Shown here: positions 12,301 to 23,700 of the stretch, in pieces | Layout: every line of letters begins with the position of its first letter | Position numbering within the stretch: position 1 is the stretch's first letter | From: Schistosoma mansoni | Lineage: Eukaryota > Platyhelminthes > Trematoda > Strigeidida > Schistosomatidae | DNA: 64,000 nt | NCBI RefSeq assembly: GCF_000237925.1 | Contig: NC_031495.1 | Location: forward strand, 61,982,939 to 62,046,938 | Direction of reading: 5' to 3' | Position numbers and translations under genes: made by a program | The notes under the pieces: generated by a model | The model's database searches: none | Told to the model about the DNA's origin: nothing | What the model saw: the letters and a program-made list of their open reading frames with translations, nothing else

Positions 12301-14073
12301 AAACTCTACGAAGGGTGAACATTATTAAGCCAATTTCATAGAATAAAGCTAAAAATACAAATTATACCTGACGTAGGACATACACCTGATGTCTACTTAG
12401 AGTCGGTAGTATTTCTAAGATTGACTGAGAACGGCAAGTAATATCCATCCATAACTGACTGAGGTCACCCAAATCTACCAAAGTTGAGTGGACACCTGTA
12501 AATACATTCAAATATACAAGACTAATTGACGTATATTTCCCATATATAATTTTAAAAAAGCTACACTAAACTGTGATCATTTTATTAAATAAAAAAGAAT
12601 GCTCGATTGTAGCAATTTAGATTCGCATCAGAAACTCTGCACTTACATGTACGAAGCTTTTGAGACGATAGATTGATAAAACGTCTGCAATCCAATTTTC
12701 TACTCAGCTAGACATTACAAAATAGAATTATTTTTCCAATAAAATCCACAATATATTTTAAGCAAATTTACCCCCCTATTTTATCTAGAGCACATAGGAA
12801 ATAACCATGATTAAATCATATTTCTATCATCGAGGTTGATCGAGGTCACTGCTGCTGCACATATATGCAAATCCAAAGGAAGGCAACCAAACAGTTTGAG
12901 ATAAACCTTCATTAAAGTTTTCCTCTAGTTTAATTGTAACTATATTACATATTAATAAAAGTACGTGTCAATAAATCTCTGAAGTTACTGATTGATTGAA
13001 CATCGTACAATATGCTTATTTACAGTTTGATACAAAATAGAGTGAACACACTTGGAGTGAAACTAACAGCGGTAAGTGTTGATAAAGAGTTGTCATTGAC
13101 GATCCTTATGTCAAACTAACTTATTTACTGTTTTTATTTAATAACCTAAATGCGTTCTATTTACATAAATAGGTAGACATGGACCAAGGTTACAGACAAT
13201 AAATTAACATCCACTACAGTATCTCGAATGAAATAATCGTAAGTTCATTTTTTACTGAAAGTAATGCCTATTATGTTCAATATCCAATCACAGTAATAAC
13301 ACAGACCACTAGTGTTACCAGGACATAGATTGAATTAAAACATGCCCCATGACGACTGCGTTGGCGCACGCTGATTGGATAAGAATAAGCCAATCAGCGC
13401 TAGTCGATACTTAAAGAACACTCTAGAATCTTCTCATGATAAAAACTGTAAATATACTAACGTTTTTCTTATTGTGCTTCTTACTTTCATCTACCCTTGT
13501 TATTCGGAATATAATTCCTTTCCTATTCAACCGTGTTCTGATTTGGGGACTTGTCGAGAGAATTGGTGTCCAAGAATACTAAGTAATAGAAATATCTGAG
13601 TTATAATAAGAGAAATTTATAACTAGATAGATTAATCTGGTGAATGAGTTAAGAAACTAAATAAACGTATTTCTTCCTTGACTAACTATATCCCCATGTA
13701 ATGAAAAAGAATACATTGAGATATCCTAATGTATATGGATGAGTCCATCATTATTATATTTTTCTTAGGTTGCTGAGTCAGTATACGCTTTCTTGAAGAT
13801 TTTGTGTAGCTTAAAGAAAATTAAAAAATCAACAAAATTGTCTCAATAGATTCAACCAATAGATTAGACTTATCAAACAGCCAGTAGAATTATCATTAAC
13901 TATAAATAATAACCACAAATTACCTAAAACTTACCGTTTTTAAATAATTTATAACTATGGAACGATGAGGCATGTTTATCTGCCCATTTGTTTTCCAAAT
14001 ATGTGACCAACTTTGTATACTTTTTTACTACAACCGTTACAGCTTTAGTGAGATACTTTTTAAACATAAACAT
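9317..14073 (-). CDS. LETMD1: LETM1-domain protein, LETMD1-like (4 exons seen, 3' part missing)
   Basis: Exons, 5' to 3' on the minus strand: 14073-13935, 12495-12368, 11882-11803, 9533-9317. All junctions are AG/GT and phases agree (1, 0, 2, 0), giving one continuous frame. The start is the first ATG after an in-frame stop; an upstream exon cannot be excluded. Exon 1 is basic and could serve as a mitochondrial leader ('MFMFKKYLTKAVTVVVKKY'). Exon 2 gives 'LSQLWMD' and 'LSRHQVYVLRQ'. Exon 3 gives the hydrophobic membrane segment 'ILPVMLLAPLPGTILILPI'. Exon 4 gives 'FPRIFLSRAFWTPEQ', which aligns with the human LETMD1 core 'FPRQLLIRHFWTPKQ', preceded in both by 'LRQ..(K/D)'. LETMD1 is an inner mitochondrial membrane protein related to the LETM1 family. 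The C-terminal LETM half was not found; it may lie beyond the insertions at 5-8 kb or outside the window. Its introns hold RTE-B and SINE insertions. Confidence 0.8.
9972..10622 (-). mobile_element. RTE-B LINE, 3' end
   Basis: Minus strand codes for the thumb and C-terminus of RTE-B RT: '[19 protein letters not shown]', 'GWKKARGGQ', '[29 protein letters not shown]', then a 3' UTR ending in a (TGAC)n-type tail at 9972. Very similar to the opposite-strand copy at 32160-32785. Sits in an intron of the LETMD1-like gene. Confidence 0.88.
11222..11643 (+). mobile_element. Foldback ribozyme SINE, type 2
   Basis: The right part is a tRNA-headed SINE: A-box-like 'tggtctgtcggttaagtgg', B box 'gggttcgaatct' near 11513, then a hammerhead-like segment and a 3' body ending 'tctagcttcaattgac'. 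The left part (about 11265-11382) is an inverted copy of that 3' half (about 11522-11643), so the element can fold into a long hairpin of roughly 120-bp arms. The 5' motif 'cagaaggggttttctgg' matches the 5' end of the copy ending near 60820. The flanks are both AT repeats, so target duplications cannot be judged. Inserted in a LETMD1-like intron. Confidence 0.75.
11549..11594 (+). ncRNA. Hammerhead-like motif (decayed), right arm
   Basis: Stem I GCACTG/CAGTGC is perfect and stem II GTCC...GGAC is kept. The core reads CTAAGGA instead of CTGAGGA, and GAGA replaces GAAA. The opposite arm (11313-11358, minus strand) holds a second, also decayed, copy. Confidence 0.5.
12241..12272 (+). mobile_element. 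Ribozyme SINE type 1, 3' scrap
   Basis: 'gtgtcctggatttcactg' followed by 'tagccacca' matches the cleavage-site strand and 3' end of the type 1 SINE at 21700-21735. Only about 30 bp remain. Confidence 0.45.
12496..13934. other. Intron 1 of the LETMD1-like gene
   Basis: AT-rich intron. On the plus strand, 13375-13599 is an open frame of 74 codons with one hydrophobic stretch and five cysteines. Just upstream, 13358-13400 is an imperfect inverted repeat with a CCAAT box in each arm. Nothing else was recognised. A possible 38-nt minus-strand exon at 12651-12688 was considered and dropped. Confidence 0.6.
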
Positions 14074-15044
14074 TTATCAATATCTTGCACATATAGCAAT
14101 GTAGGCCCAATCTTTTGATCAAATTATTGAACACTAGAAAAGGTAGATTTGAAGAGAAGGCTAAAAATTTAAAAAGAAAGAACTCTGTAGAACACTTATC
14201 GCCTAGTTGTTAATACCAGTGAAACATATTTCGAAACGGAATGATTAACGGACAATTATATCCTTGAAATTTAGCAATTATTAGAAACATTTTTAAAATA
14301 AATAGTGAGAAACTGTGCAGTAACGAATTCACCTACGATGTAGTCTAAACCGCCTGATTTAAATGATTATTCATTTCATTGTACCATAGTACTAAGAAAT
14401 TAAAACGGAAATAGAATTTGAGGAAGTTTTATTCAGGACTATAAGGGCATTAACTATCGATGGGAATTTTATAATATGAAACTATCCTGTCACTAAGATG
14501 CTTCTAACCACAGATTAGACCAGTAAACAGTGTAAAATACTTGACTGGCCATCTACAAGAAATCCATAAAATTGGTTTCCTTTATGAACTTGAAAAAAGC
14601 CAGAACAATAAATGAGGCAAAATAATATGAATTCATGATATCTCATGGTTTCTCATCAACTGCTTACAACCATATGTATTAAAATGTAATATCTAGGTAT
14701 GATATAATACGAAGCGATCGATGCCGCATACTTTGAAACGAAACAACTACATGACTTTGTTGGGCGATCACGTAATATCATTAGCTCTGAAACTTAAAGT
14801 GTGGCTCACGATCAAGTACCTGTTTAATTAGTTTATTTACCTACATAATAATAAGAAAAACTTCAGTATTCATTCTTGAGCAGTGACTGAAGAATGTCCA
14901 TTCTTAGTTTAATTTTCTTTCATGGCATCAATGAACAGGTGAGCTAAGTTTTTGTAATAAATGGCAAGTAAATCCAGGATGCATATTTCATCAACAACGT
15001 ACAGATCCAAAGCCGTCCGAATAAAATAAAGTGAATCCCCGTTA
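14074..15044. other. No gene recognised
   Basis: AT-rich DNA upstream of the first recognised LETMD1-like exon. It would contain that gene's promoter or an upstream exon, but no clear promoter element stands out. Confidence 0.5.
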
Positions 15045-15215
15045 ACCAAGCGAGTGGCTATCTGGATTTAATGGCTCGGTGGATAACACATTGGTGTTTG
15101 AAGCGAAATGCACTGGGCTTGAATCTCTACGTGAACGTCGACAGAGAAAAGTCGGTGTATCCAGCTGACGAGTCTCAGATACAACCGAGCACACGTCCTG
15201 GACCCTTAGAAGTGA
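15045..15215 (+). mobile_element. Ribozyme SINE, type 1 (Sm-alpha-like)
   Basis: tRNA-like head with A-box region 'tggctcggtggataacac' (about 15070) and B-box-like 'gggcttgaatct' (about 15116), followed by a hammerhead segment and truncated soon after 'gtcctggaccc'. Confidence 0.78.
15155..15205 (+). ncRNA. Hammerhead-like motif, partly decayed
   Basis: Stem I TCCAG/CTGGA, core CTGACGA (15165-15171) intact, cleavage triplet GTC at 15195-15197. The GAAA strand reads GAGC and stem II is weakened, so cleavage is doubtful. Confidence 0.5.
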
Positions 15216-15793
15216 GATGTAAACACTATACAAATGATTCTCTGTATGGTGTGACTTCTCACTTAAAATCGTGAAATCTTCTATACGACAAAACATTTGG
15301 AAAGTGTCATAGTATCAAGGCAAATCAAACCTATTCGTCAAAACGGTAATCGAAGAACGAAAACCTCTGACTAGGCACAAGCAATCGCGAACTTCTGAAA
15401 TAATTCATTGTGATTAAACGGATGATAGTGAAAACTTTTGTGGTAACTGATAATTTAATTTTCGATACTGAAGGGTAAAATATTAGTACAAGTTCATATA
15501 TAGTGGCAAATCCTATTATGCAAAACAATAACTGATCGTCATACCCAGCCTTGACGTACTCTTGATTTGTGAGGGCTAATGTAATGCTCATTTAGCTGTC
15601 CAATCAGAAATAGGCGGACGGGGTTTAAAACTATAGCTTAGTGGTCGACTGCTTTAACAGTTACAGCAACCTATTTTGATAATTAGGGATTCCAAGCTAC
15701 AGTACTTCCAAATATTAATTGAACAAAAGTTGCCTAGCATGTTAACGACAACCACTTTGGCGTATTAATTGCGTCCCCTAAACATTTATTTGA
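15216..15793. other. No gene recognised
   Basis: Between SINE and the full-length RTE-A. No supported frame or repeat. Confidence 0.5.
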
Positions 15794-15809
15794 TTTGTCG
15801 TAGTTTACT
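15794..15809. repeat. Target site duplication, left
   Basis: 'tttgtcgtagtttact', repeated exactly at 18994-19009 on the other side of the RTE-A insertion. Confidence 0.92.
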
Positions 15810-18800
15810 TACTTACGCCTGTTACTCCCAATGGAGCATATGCCGCCAACCAGCATTCTCCAATCCACTCTGCCCTGGGCCTTCTTTTCTAGTTCTATCC
15901 ATTTTTTGTTCATTCTTCTCATGTCTGTCTCCATTTCTCAGCGTAATGTGTTCTTTGGTCTTCCTCTTCTCCTTTGACCTTCAGGATTTCATGTGAGGGC
16001 TTCTCTTGTGACACAATTGGGTGGTTTCCTCAAAGTGTGCCCAATCCACTTCCAGCGCTTCTTCCTCATTTCTTCCTCTGCTGGAATCTGGTTTGTTCTC
16101 TCCCACAGTAACCTGTTGCTGATAGTGTCTGGCCATCTGATCCGAAGTATCTTGCGTAGACAGCTGTTAATAAACACTTGTATCTTCTGGATAATGGCTT
16201 TCGTAGTTCTCCACGTCTCCGCCCCATACAGTAGAACTATCTTGACATTTGTATTGAAAATTCTAACCTTGGTGTTGGTTGACAATTGTTTTGAGTTCCA
16301 GATGTTCTTCAGTTGCAGATATACTGCTCTTGCTATGCCGATCCTCGCCCTCACATCTGCATCAGATCCACCGTGTTCATCAATGATGCTGCCCAGGTAT
16401 GTAAAGGTTTCCACATCCTCCAAAGCTTCTCCGTCAAGTGTAATTTGATTGGTGCATATTGTATTGTATCGGAGAGTCTTGCTTTTCTCTTTGTTTATAT
16501 TGAGGCCTACTGCTTCTGAGGTTGATGCTACACTGGTCGTTTTCTCCTGCATTTGTTGTTGCGTTTGTGATAGGAGAGCCAGATCATCCGCGAAGTCTAA
16601 ATCTTCCAGCTGCATCCTTCCTGCCCACTGTATCCCGTGATTTCCTCCAGATGTTGACGTCTTCATGATCCAGTCGATCACCAAGAGAAAGAGAAAGGGT
16701 GAGAGTAAGCAACCTTGCTTAACACCGGTCTTTACCTCGAATGAGTCGGTGAGTTGTCCTCCATGGACGATTTGGCAGTTTAGTCCATCATAGGAGTTCC
16801 GTATGATATTGACTATCTTCTCAGGCACGCCGTAGTGTCGAAGAAGCCTCCATAGTGTTGTCCTGTTCATGCTACCAAATGCCTTCTCGTAGTCAATGAA
16901 GTTGATGTAGAGTGATGAATTCCATTCGATTGATTGTTCCACAATGATACGTAGAGTTGCGATTTGGTCTGTACACGATCTATCCTTACGAAATCCAGCT
17001 TGTTGATCTCGAAGTTGGGCGTCTATGGAATCCTTCATCCTGTTTAACAATACTCTGTTGAAGACTTTTCCTGGTATTGAGAGAACAGTGATGCCTCTGT
17101 AGTTATCGCACTTGCTGAGATCGCCTTTCTTTGGTATCTTGATCAGAAGTCCTTTTTTCCAGTCTATTGGTACTTGTTCTTCGTCCCAAATCTTACTGAA
17201 GAGGATGTGGAGTATCTTGGAAGTTGCTGCTACATTTGCCTTCAGTGCCTCTGCCGAGATGTTGTCTGGTCCCGCTGCTTTGCCGCTCTTGATTTGTCTA
17301 ATGGCCATGCTGATCTCTTCAATTATTGGTGGGCCAACATCGATTGGGAGGTCTGTGGGTGCTGCTTCTATGTTGGGTGGGTTCAGTGGAGCTGGTCGAT
17401 TCAAGAGTTCTTTGAAGTGTTCTACCCACCTGTTTCGTTGTTCTTCAATGTCGGTGATTACTTTGCCTTCCTTGCTTTTCACTGGTCTTTCTGGCTTACG
17501 GTAACTTCCAGCAAGTTTCTTTGTTGTATCATACAGTTGTCTCATGTTTCCCTCTCTTGCAGCCTTTTCCGCTGTCATTGCTAAATCTTCCACATATTTA
17601 CGTTTGTCGGTTCTGATGCTCCTCTTCACTTGCTTGTTTGCCTCTGTGTATTCGGCTTGTGCCTTGGCTTTTTCCGCTCTTGTTCGGCTGATATTGATTG
17701 CTGCCTTCTTGTTCCTCCTTTCTTCAATTTTATCCAGTGTACCAACAGTGATCCATTCCTTGTGATGGTGCTTCTTTTGGCCCAGAACCTCTTGACATGT
17801 TGAAACGATTGCCTCCTTGATACCTTTCCAGTTGCTCTCCATGGTAGTTCCCTCTCCATTGAGTAGATCATGAAAGGCCTGGAACCTGTTGCTGAGGGCT
17901 ATGTTGAATTTGTTGAGTTTGTCTGCATCTCGAAGAAAGGCCGTATTAAACTTTTGTGATGTTGTCCGCCCAGTTGTCTAGTGCTTCTTAAGTTTTAGTT
18001 TCATCTTGGCGACCAGCAAATGATGATCGGATGCTATTTCAGCTCCTCTTCTGGTTCTCACATCCTCCATCGTCCTCCTGAACTTTTTTTGATGCAGATA
18101 TGGTCGATTTGATTCTGTGTAGTGTGATCCGGTGAAATCCAAGTGGCTTTATGTATGTTTTTGTGTGGGAATATGGTGCCACCTATGACCAGTTTATTGA
18201 AGGCACATAGGTTTGCAAATCTCTCACCATTTTCGTTCATTTTCCCAGTCCATGTCGTCCCATGATGTCTTCGTATCCAGTGTTGTCCATTCCAACCTTG
18301 GCATTTAAATCTCCCATCGGAATGGTCAGGTCCTTGGTTGGGCACTTCTCGACGATTGACTGCAGTCTATCGTAGAATTGATCTTTAACGTCTTCATTTT
18401 AGTCGTTGGTAGTCTCATAGCATTGATGACGTTCATTATAGTGCTCTCTTTCTTTGTTTTGAAGGAGGCTTTGATGATCCTTAGTCCATGAGATTCCCAT
18501 CCTATAAGTGATTTTTGTGTTTGTTTACATCAGTGCAACTCCTTGTGTATGTAGAGCATTTTCTTGTTCATGACCGGAGTATAACAGAAGTTCCCCTGAA
18601 GATAGTCGTTGTTGTCCAACCTGTGTCCAATGTGTTTCACTGATTCCAAGCACCTCCAGGTTGTATTTTCTCATTTCTGAAGTAATTTGGAAGACTCTTC
18701 CGGTCTCCCACATTGTAGGAGCATTCCATGTACCTATAAAAATTGTCGCTCTGGTTGTCAGAAGGTGCATCGGCCTCGTGACTTCCGAAGGAACTCGGCT

Positions 18801-18993
18801 TTCATCATGAGACGTCCTAATTATTCCTTGAAATCGGAGGGCAGAGTTTAAATGGTTTGAATAATTTTTTCTGGTTAGTGTTTTTTTAGAGAGTTGGTTT
18901 CCTACGGGATGGGGTCGCTAACCTCATGCCCAACCCTCCTCCTTTACCCGGGCTTGGGACCGGCAGTAACTCTTGAAGAGCTACAGGCGGAGT
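15810..18993 (-). mobile_element. RTE-A LINE, full length with target duplication
   Basis: A 3.18-kb insertion flanked by an exact 16-bp duplication. 5' leader (about 18993-18800) contains 'cctcatgcccaaccctcc' on the plus strand and is shared with the copies beginning at 24385 and 42687. The endonuclease region (18770-18058) begins '[16 protein letters not shown]' and carries '[11 protein letters not shown]' and 'DHICI'; it is split by frameshifts. The RT frame 17842-15989 is open for 617 codons. The 3' end is '..caggcgtaagta' with only a short TAAG tail. It serves as the reference copy for the family here and defines both termini. Probably a fairly young insertion, but not autonomous as read. 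Confidence 0.95.
15989..17842 (-). CDS. RTE-A reverse transcriptase frame, 617 codons
   Basis: Reverse transcriptase of the full-length RTE-A; copies element RNA at a nicked target. N-terminal 170 residues are a lysine-rich, helical linker after the endonuclease. RT blocks in order: '[18 protein letters not shown]' (about residue 190), '[18 protein letters not shown]', '[18 protein letters not shown]', motif A '[14 protein letters not shown]', '[19 protein letters not shown]', motif C FADDLALL, then 'TYLGSI' and '[10 protein letters not shown]'. Catalytic aspartates are present. The frame ends at '..TREALT' where the sister copy at 8200 continues 'SLTWNSEG', so the stop (TGA for Trp) is premature by about 60 codons. 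The first Met is internal to the ancestral endonuclease-RT polyprotein. Confidence 0.9.
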   Translation of the reverse strand: MESNWKGIKEAIVSTCQEVLGQKKHHHKEWITVGTLDKIEERRNKKAAINISRTRAEKAKAQAEYTEANKQVKRSIRTDKRKYVEDLAMTAEKAAREGNMRQLYDTTKKLAGSYRKPERPVKSKEGKVITDIEEQRNRWVEHFKELLNRPAPLNPPNIEAAPTDLPIDVGPPIIEEISMAIRQIKSGKAAGPDNISAEALKANVAATSKILHILFSKIWDEEQVPIDWKKGLLIKIPKKGDLSKCDNYRGITVLSIPGKVFNRVLLNRMKDSIDAQLRDQQAGFRKDRSCTDQIATLRIIVEQSIEWNSSLYINFIDYEKAFGSMNRTTLWRLLRHYGVPEKIVNIIRNSYDGLNCQIVHGGQLTDSFEVKTGVKQGCLLSPFLFLLVIDWIMKTSTSGGNHGIQWAGRMQLEDLDFADDLALLSQTQQQMQEKTTSVASTSEAVGLNINKEKSKTLRYNTICTNQITLDGEALEDVETFTYLGSIIDEHGGSDADVRARIGIARAVYLQLKNIWNSKQLSTNTKVRIFNTNVKIVLLYGAETWRTTKAIIQKIQVFINSCLRKILRIRWPDTISNRLLWERTNQIPAEEEMRKKRWKWIGHTLRKPPNCVTREALT

Positions 18994-19009
18994 TTTGTCG
19001 TAGTTTACT
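18994..19009. repeat. Target site duplication, right
   Basis: Exact copy of 15794-15809. Confidence 0.92.
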
Positions 19010-20171
19010 CATACCTAAAAAACTAAAACTCTGAAGCATAACGTTGATTAGAGTAATCTGAAAAAGTTCTCAAGAGTAGCTTGAACAGGACATACGGAGA
19101 ATCTACGATGGCTCTAGATTCGGGTATGAGCTATGATAAAATGTAGATTTCCACTTGATGATTTGAGACATGAGATCGTATAAAAGGCTGGAATTTGAGA
19201 GTATTGATGCAGATGCACTCAACATACTCCTTTTCCAAACATTGAGCAACTTGATGCTATATATGTATATATACGTATATGTTCATTTTGTATATTCTAA
19301 CATTTGGCTAATTTCCTTGAGTTTATGTCCTTATACTGTTGAGAAGTGTAGTGAGTTATGCTAGTTTTGTTCGATGCTCCATAGAATCGAACCTTGAGTA
19401 GGTGGTGGAATAAGTTGTCAAATAAATCCTTCGTACAATATGACTTGGATCCACAGGGTTAGGTCTACTATGTGATTAAAATGAATAATTAATAATTAAA
19501 GTACCCTACTTGATATATTGGATTGTAACTACATTGAACCCATTCACAACTGATCGACCACTGAGTATTGACCAATGCTACATTGGTCTGTTCCTTCTGT
19601 GTTGACCGAATCTTATCGATCAAGTTACAGTGTGATCAACTAGTCTAAGTGACTTAACATAGTGTGCACTATGTTTTGGTGTTAGATGGTTGGTTCCAGT
19701 CGACAGGAAACCCTTGACTCTTTCGACTACTTATTAACTTATGTATTATTTCAACATCAACGTCGGACCAGAACACTTTAAAAGCCAAAAACCTATTAGT
19801 AAATCTGAGTTAAGACATTTCTCCCAAAAAGTCAAAATGAAAAATACATCACTATAACAAACTATATCAACAAATAGTATCCATTTAATAAATACGATAC
19901 GGTAGGTATTTACTGTAATTTAAGAAATTTCAATCGACAAACAGTTATGATTCCCTGACAGTCAGAGTTGCAAGTAAGACAGTAAAACAAAATCTTACAA
20001 GTGTATTTAATTCATTATACAAGTACTGTAGTAGTTTTTGTTCAAATATATATGGAATCCAAGTCAAATGGTCGAAACTTGAATTATTTACTAAATTACA
20101 TTATTAACTAGTTAACTAGCCATCATAATTCTGAAAGTCGACGATACTATCATTTTGGATTCATGAACCAT
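19010..20171. other. No gene recognised
   Basis: AT-rich DNA between the RTE-A insertion and the element just past the TRIT1 3' end. No supported coding sequence. Confidence 0.5.
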
Positions 20172-20672
20172 TTTATTTTATTATTTATTTAAACACATAA
20201 ATATTGGTACAAGGAAGCACCAGATACATATGCGCCTCACAAATCTCATTCGATTTGTGTGAGGGCTGTGATACTGCCCAGGTGGTTTTCTTAGGGGGCC
20301 ACACCCAGAGCCTTTGACCTAAAGGTCTAACCAACAAGGCAGTGGAGCATCGTAAGAAGATGCAGTCCCATGGTAGCCGGTGACCAACAATCGGTTCATA
20401 CGCCATTTGTTCCTTCAGGACGCTAGAGCCCATGTGCACCATTGGTTTGGAATGAGGGTTTTCCAACTCCCCTAGGTGGAATTTCCGTGTCCACCAACCC
20501 GGTTAAAGCGCCGGACATTCGCTTTTCGTCCTCTCACTTTTGTGAACAACACCCCCGCCACGAGAAGGCAGTGAGTAGGACTTCCCTGGCAGAGGCTATA
20601 TATACGCGTGGCCATGTGAGAGCCTTTCGAGAGGGAGGGTGGCCCCTCCCCACTCTCGACCGTACCAGGGCA
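20172..20672 (-). mobile_element. C-family repeat (tail-sharing retroelement), near full
   Basis: Roughly 500-bp dispersed repeat, opposite in orientation and highly similar to 37830-38345. It contains a TATA-like 'gtatatatagcctctgcc', then 'aagcgaatgtccggcgc', and ends '..gtaccaatatttatgtg' plus (AAAT)n. It carries no long conserved frame, so it is probably non-autonomous or a 3' segment of a LINE. Its right edge lies about 50 bp from the TRIT1 poly(A) signal. Confidence 0.75.
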
Positions 20673-20722
20673 TAAACTATATAACCATTTGAATATTCAG
20701 TACAAATATTAATGTAACATAT

Positions 20723-20728
20723 TTTATT
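20723..20728 (-). promoter_or_regulatory. Poly(A) signal AATAAA of TRIT1
   Basis: AATAAA on the minus strand about 43 bp after the TRIT1 stop codon, at the expected distance for a short 3' UTR. Confidence 0.55.
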
Positions 20729-20770
20729 AAGAAAACTTTTATACAAAATATAATATATTTCACAAAAAAA

Positions 20771-23700
20771 TTATGATGACAAATTTTTCATTGCTTTCTC
20801 AATAAGTAATCTTTTCTTATATTTTGCTGCACGTTTCTGATGTGATCTACTTTTTAAATGAGCTTCCCAACCATCAATTTGTGTAAATATTCTATTTGAA
20901 CATATTGAACAAATGAATGGAAAATTGTCATCTTTCGATTCAGTGAAAGATTTAGGCAAAAGAAATGATTCTGCTTTAGGACATGAATCTTCAGGACAAA
21001 TATCAAGTAAACTTTTTAGATAATCATTGTCTTTCAAGTTTTCAAAGAGTAAACCATCTATTTTCATCAATTCATTGTAGATTAAGCGTACAGTTGGTGC
21101 AATAATTGTTTTATGCCAAATATCTGGAGATTCAGAATCTAAGAAATCTGTCACATCTATACGATAAACAGGAATGCTACCTTCTACAGGACGTCGTAAA
21201 AACCGATTTCTAATCCAAGAAACCTGATAAAAAAATAAACATTAAGAACATGTTACCATACTTCATATTTAAGCAATATTACATTTTTTAACAAAAACTG
21301 GTAAACAGAAAATAGAACCCGATATAGGTAGTAAATTGGTGCATATTTTTACAGCACACATAGGAATCTATCAACGAAATAAATTACTAAAATAAACAAA
21401 AGATATTACAGACAAACATGAAGTAACAAAACATGCTAAACTTGGAAAAAGATAGAGTACACTAAGCGAAATAGATTTTATTTGAAATACACCGTATTAG
21501 ATAATGGACAGTTGGAAACAATCAACAAAACACTCATCCAACACTCACCCATCGCACGAGCAATTGGCTATCAGGAATCAGTGGCCGAGTGGATAACGTG
21601 ATGGCGTTTGAAGTGAAAGGTACTGGGTTCGAGTCCCAGAGTGGACATCAACTCTGAGATGCAGGTACATTCAGCCGACGAGTCCCAAATAGGACGAAAC
21701 GCGCGTCCTGGATTCCACTGCTAACCACTATCCATCTTTGCTTACTCAATTTTATTATTTCAACAAGTGGATAGTTGGCACTGTGATTACTTCTTCACAA
21801 TACGACTTTGAATCATTTAAACTCCAGTAATTTCTACTTTTTATATGCCTCCTACAGACTTAATGAATGAACAAAACGTTTAGAGCACATTATCATGTTT
21901 TTTTTACTTTACTCACACTAATCGATAATACATGTCAGCATAGATAGCAACTAAGCATTCGAAAAATGTATATCATAAATTTTAAGTTAGATACACCATA
22001 GAAATACTAGACAATTTATTTAGACTCCTTGCTTGAAATTCTATGCATAACCCCAACGTAATAAAAGAAAATATGAATTAAAATGACTTTTGGGTCACAG
22101 AAATTCCAGGCCACTATTGTTAATTCATGGTATAAAAGTCGTCTTAAAGAATGGATGGATCTTAGCTAATAGTAGAACTCAAGGCGCACGTTTTTTCTCC
22201 ACTTCCGTTTCGTCAGCTGGATAGATCTATATCATAGTGATGGTGTTCACACTGAGACTCGAACTTATTGCCTTTTGCTTCAAATGCCAACGCACCATCC
22301 ACTGTGCTACTGATTCTAGATAGCTACTGACTTGTTCATCGTACATTACGTTTTTATCATTATTAATCAGAATGTTGTTGATATTCATAACCATCATTTT
22401 TACGTGGCACGAACACCTAAGTTTTTATAAACGGAAAATCGCTTATTAATACATCGTTTTAATATTTCGTTTTTCAAATTAAGAATTGTTATCGCCTTCA
22501 TACTTTTAACTTATTCTTTATCTTTCTTCTTATCGTCGAGTGGACAATTGCTTTTCACAAATATGATTTTATCTTGATCTTCATGAAACTTTGACAACCG
22601 GGATTAGGCAGTCCTCTTACTCTTTAATAGACTACTTTATTTGCTGATTAACTATAAATACAATTGTACAGTTTGAGTAAATGAGATTGTAGAAAAGAAA
22701 ATTTCCTTCGTTGAATTGTATTTGATCCTTTTTAATGACACCATGGGTTATTTAAGTTACTGGACAACTGAGCTTTACTCATTTCATGTTTACTAATTAT
22801 TAGCGTTTCCTCATTACGTAAGTACGTATGAATAGCTCTCTTAGATGTTTTGTTACTCTTGTTGTAGAATGCTCTACCATAGAAATAATATATTTGCAAT
22901 ATTTTTATTTAGTTACTTTAATATATTTACATCCTTACTATGATACGTTTATATATACTCAAAACTTTCAATTAAAGTCATTTGTGTATTCTGTAACGGA
23001 TATCTGCGCACTAATCTCAATACTTCATATACAAACCAACAGTATAGGCGTTATTATGAAGTAGTTAGAATAATTTTTTTCCGATACACAACTCAATTGA
23101 CCAGAAAAAAACAGCAGAATAAATTATTGAATAATTACCATCCAAATAGATATGAAAAATGACGAGTTGCTGTCAGCTAAATATATACATATATAGTGGA
23201 AGGACTCAATGATTCAGTAATTAGGTGGAATTATTATGTGACCAGATACGTAGATGTAGTAGAATATGTTTGTTCATAAGCACGTATGTATGGAGGTCAA
23301 TCACATTGAAATATAAACGAATTATTAGTGATTAAGATATTACAGTTTATCTACAACATAAGCTAGTTTAAAGAATTGACTAATTTAAATGTATGGATAA
23401 TGTTCTATTAATTTTACAGGTTGTAAAAAGATAAAAAGAATTTGACGAAATAACATGGATTCATGTTAATCTGCTCAAAAATCTTTATTTTTGTTCCCAT
23501 CAAGATGATTAAAGGAGCTATGTATATTGAAATGACATAATGATTAAACAAATCTAACAAAAGCTTTACGTTGAAGTAATTCGACAAAATATGGAATTCT
23601 GTAAATGATTAGTGAGTGATATCTTCTAATTCACTCTGATTTATTGCATGACTATGCTAAATTTTGTATACTAAATATACAGAATACTAAATTTTGTAAA

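Noticed and set aside
12651-12688. 38-nt minus-strand micro-exon for the LETMD1-like gene
   Set aside because: It has AG/GT edges and a usable phase, but 14073-13935 joins the next exon in correct phase with better family similarity, so the micro-exon is not needed.
13026-13072. Short plus-strand 'exon' between 'atttacag' and 'gtaagtg'
   Set aside because: 46 nt with good-looking splice edges but no partner exons and no known protein; chance is likely in AT-rich DNA.
15993-17871. Long plus-strand frames opposite RTE-A (e.g. 15993-16448, 17112-17504) and similar frames at 43319-43879
   Set aside because: They mirror the RT and endonuclease coding strand; the same antisense frames recur at other RTE-A copies without independent motifs.
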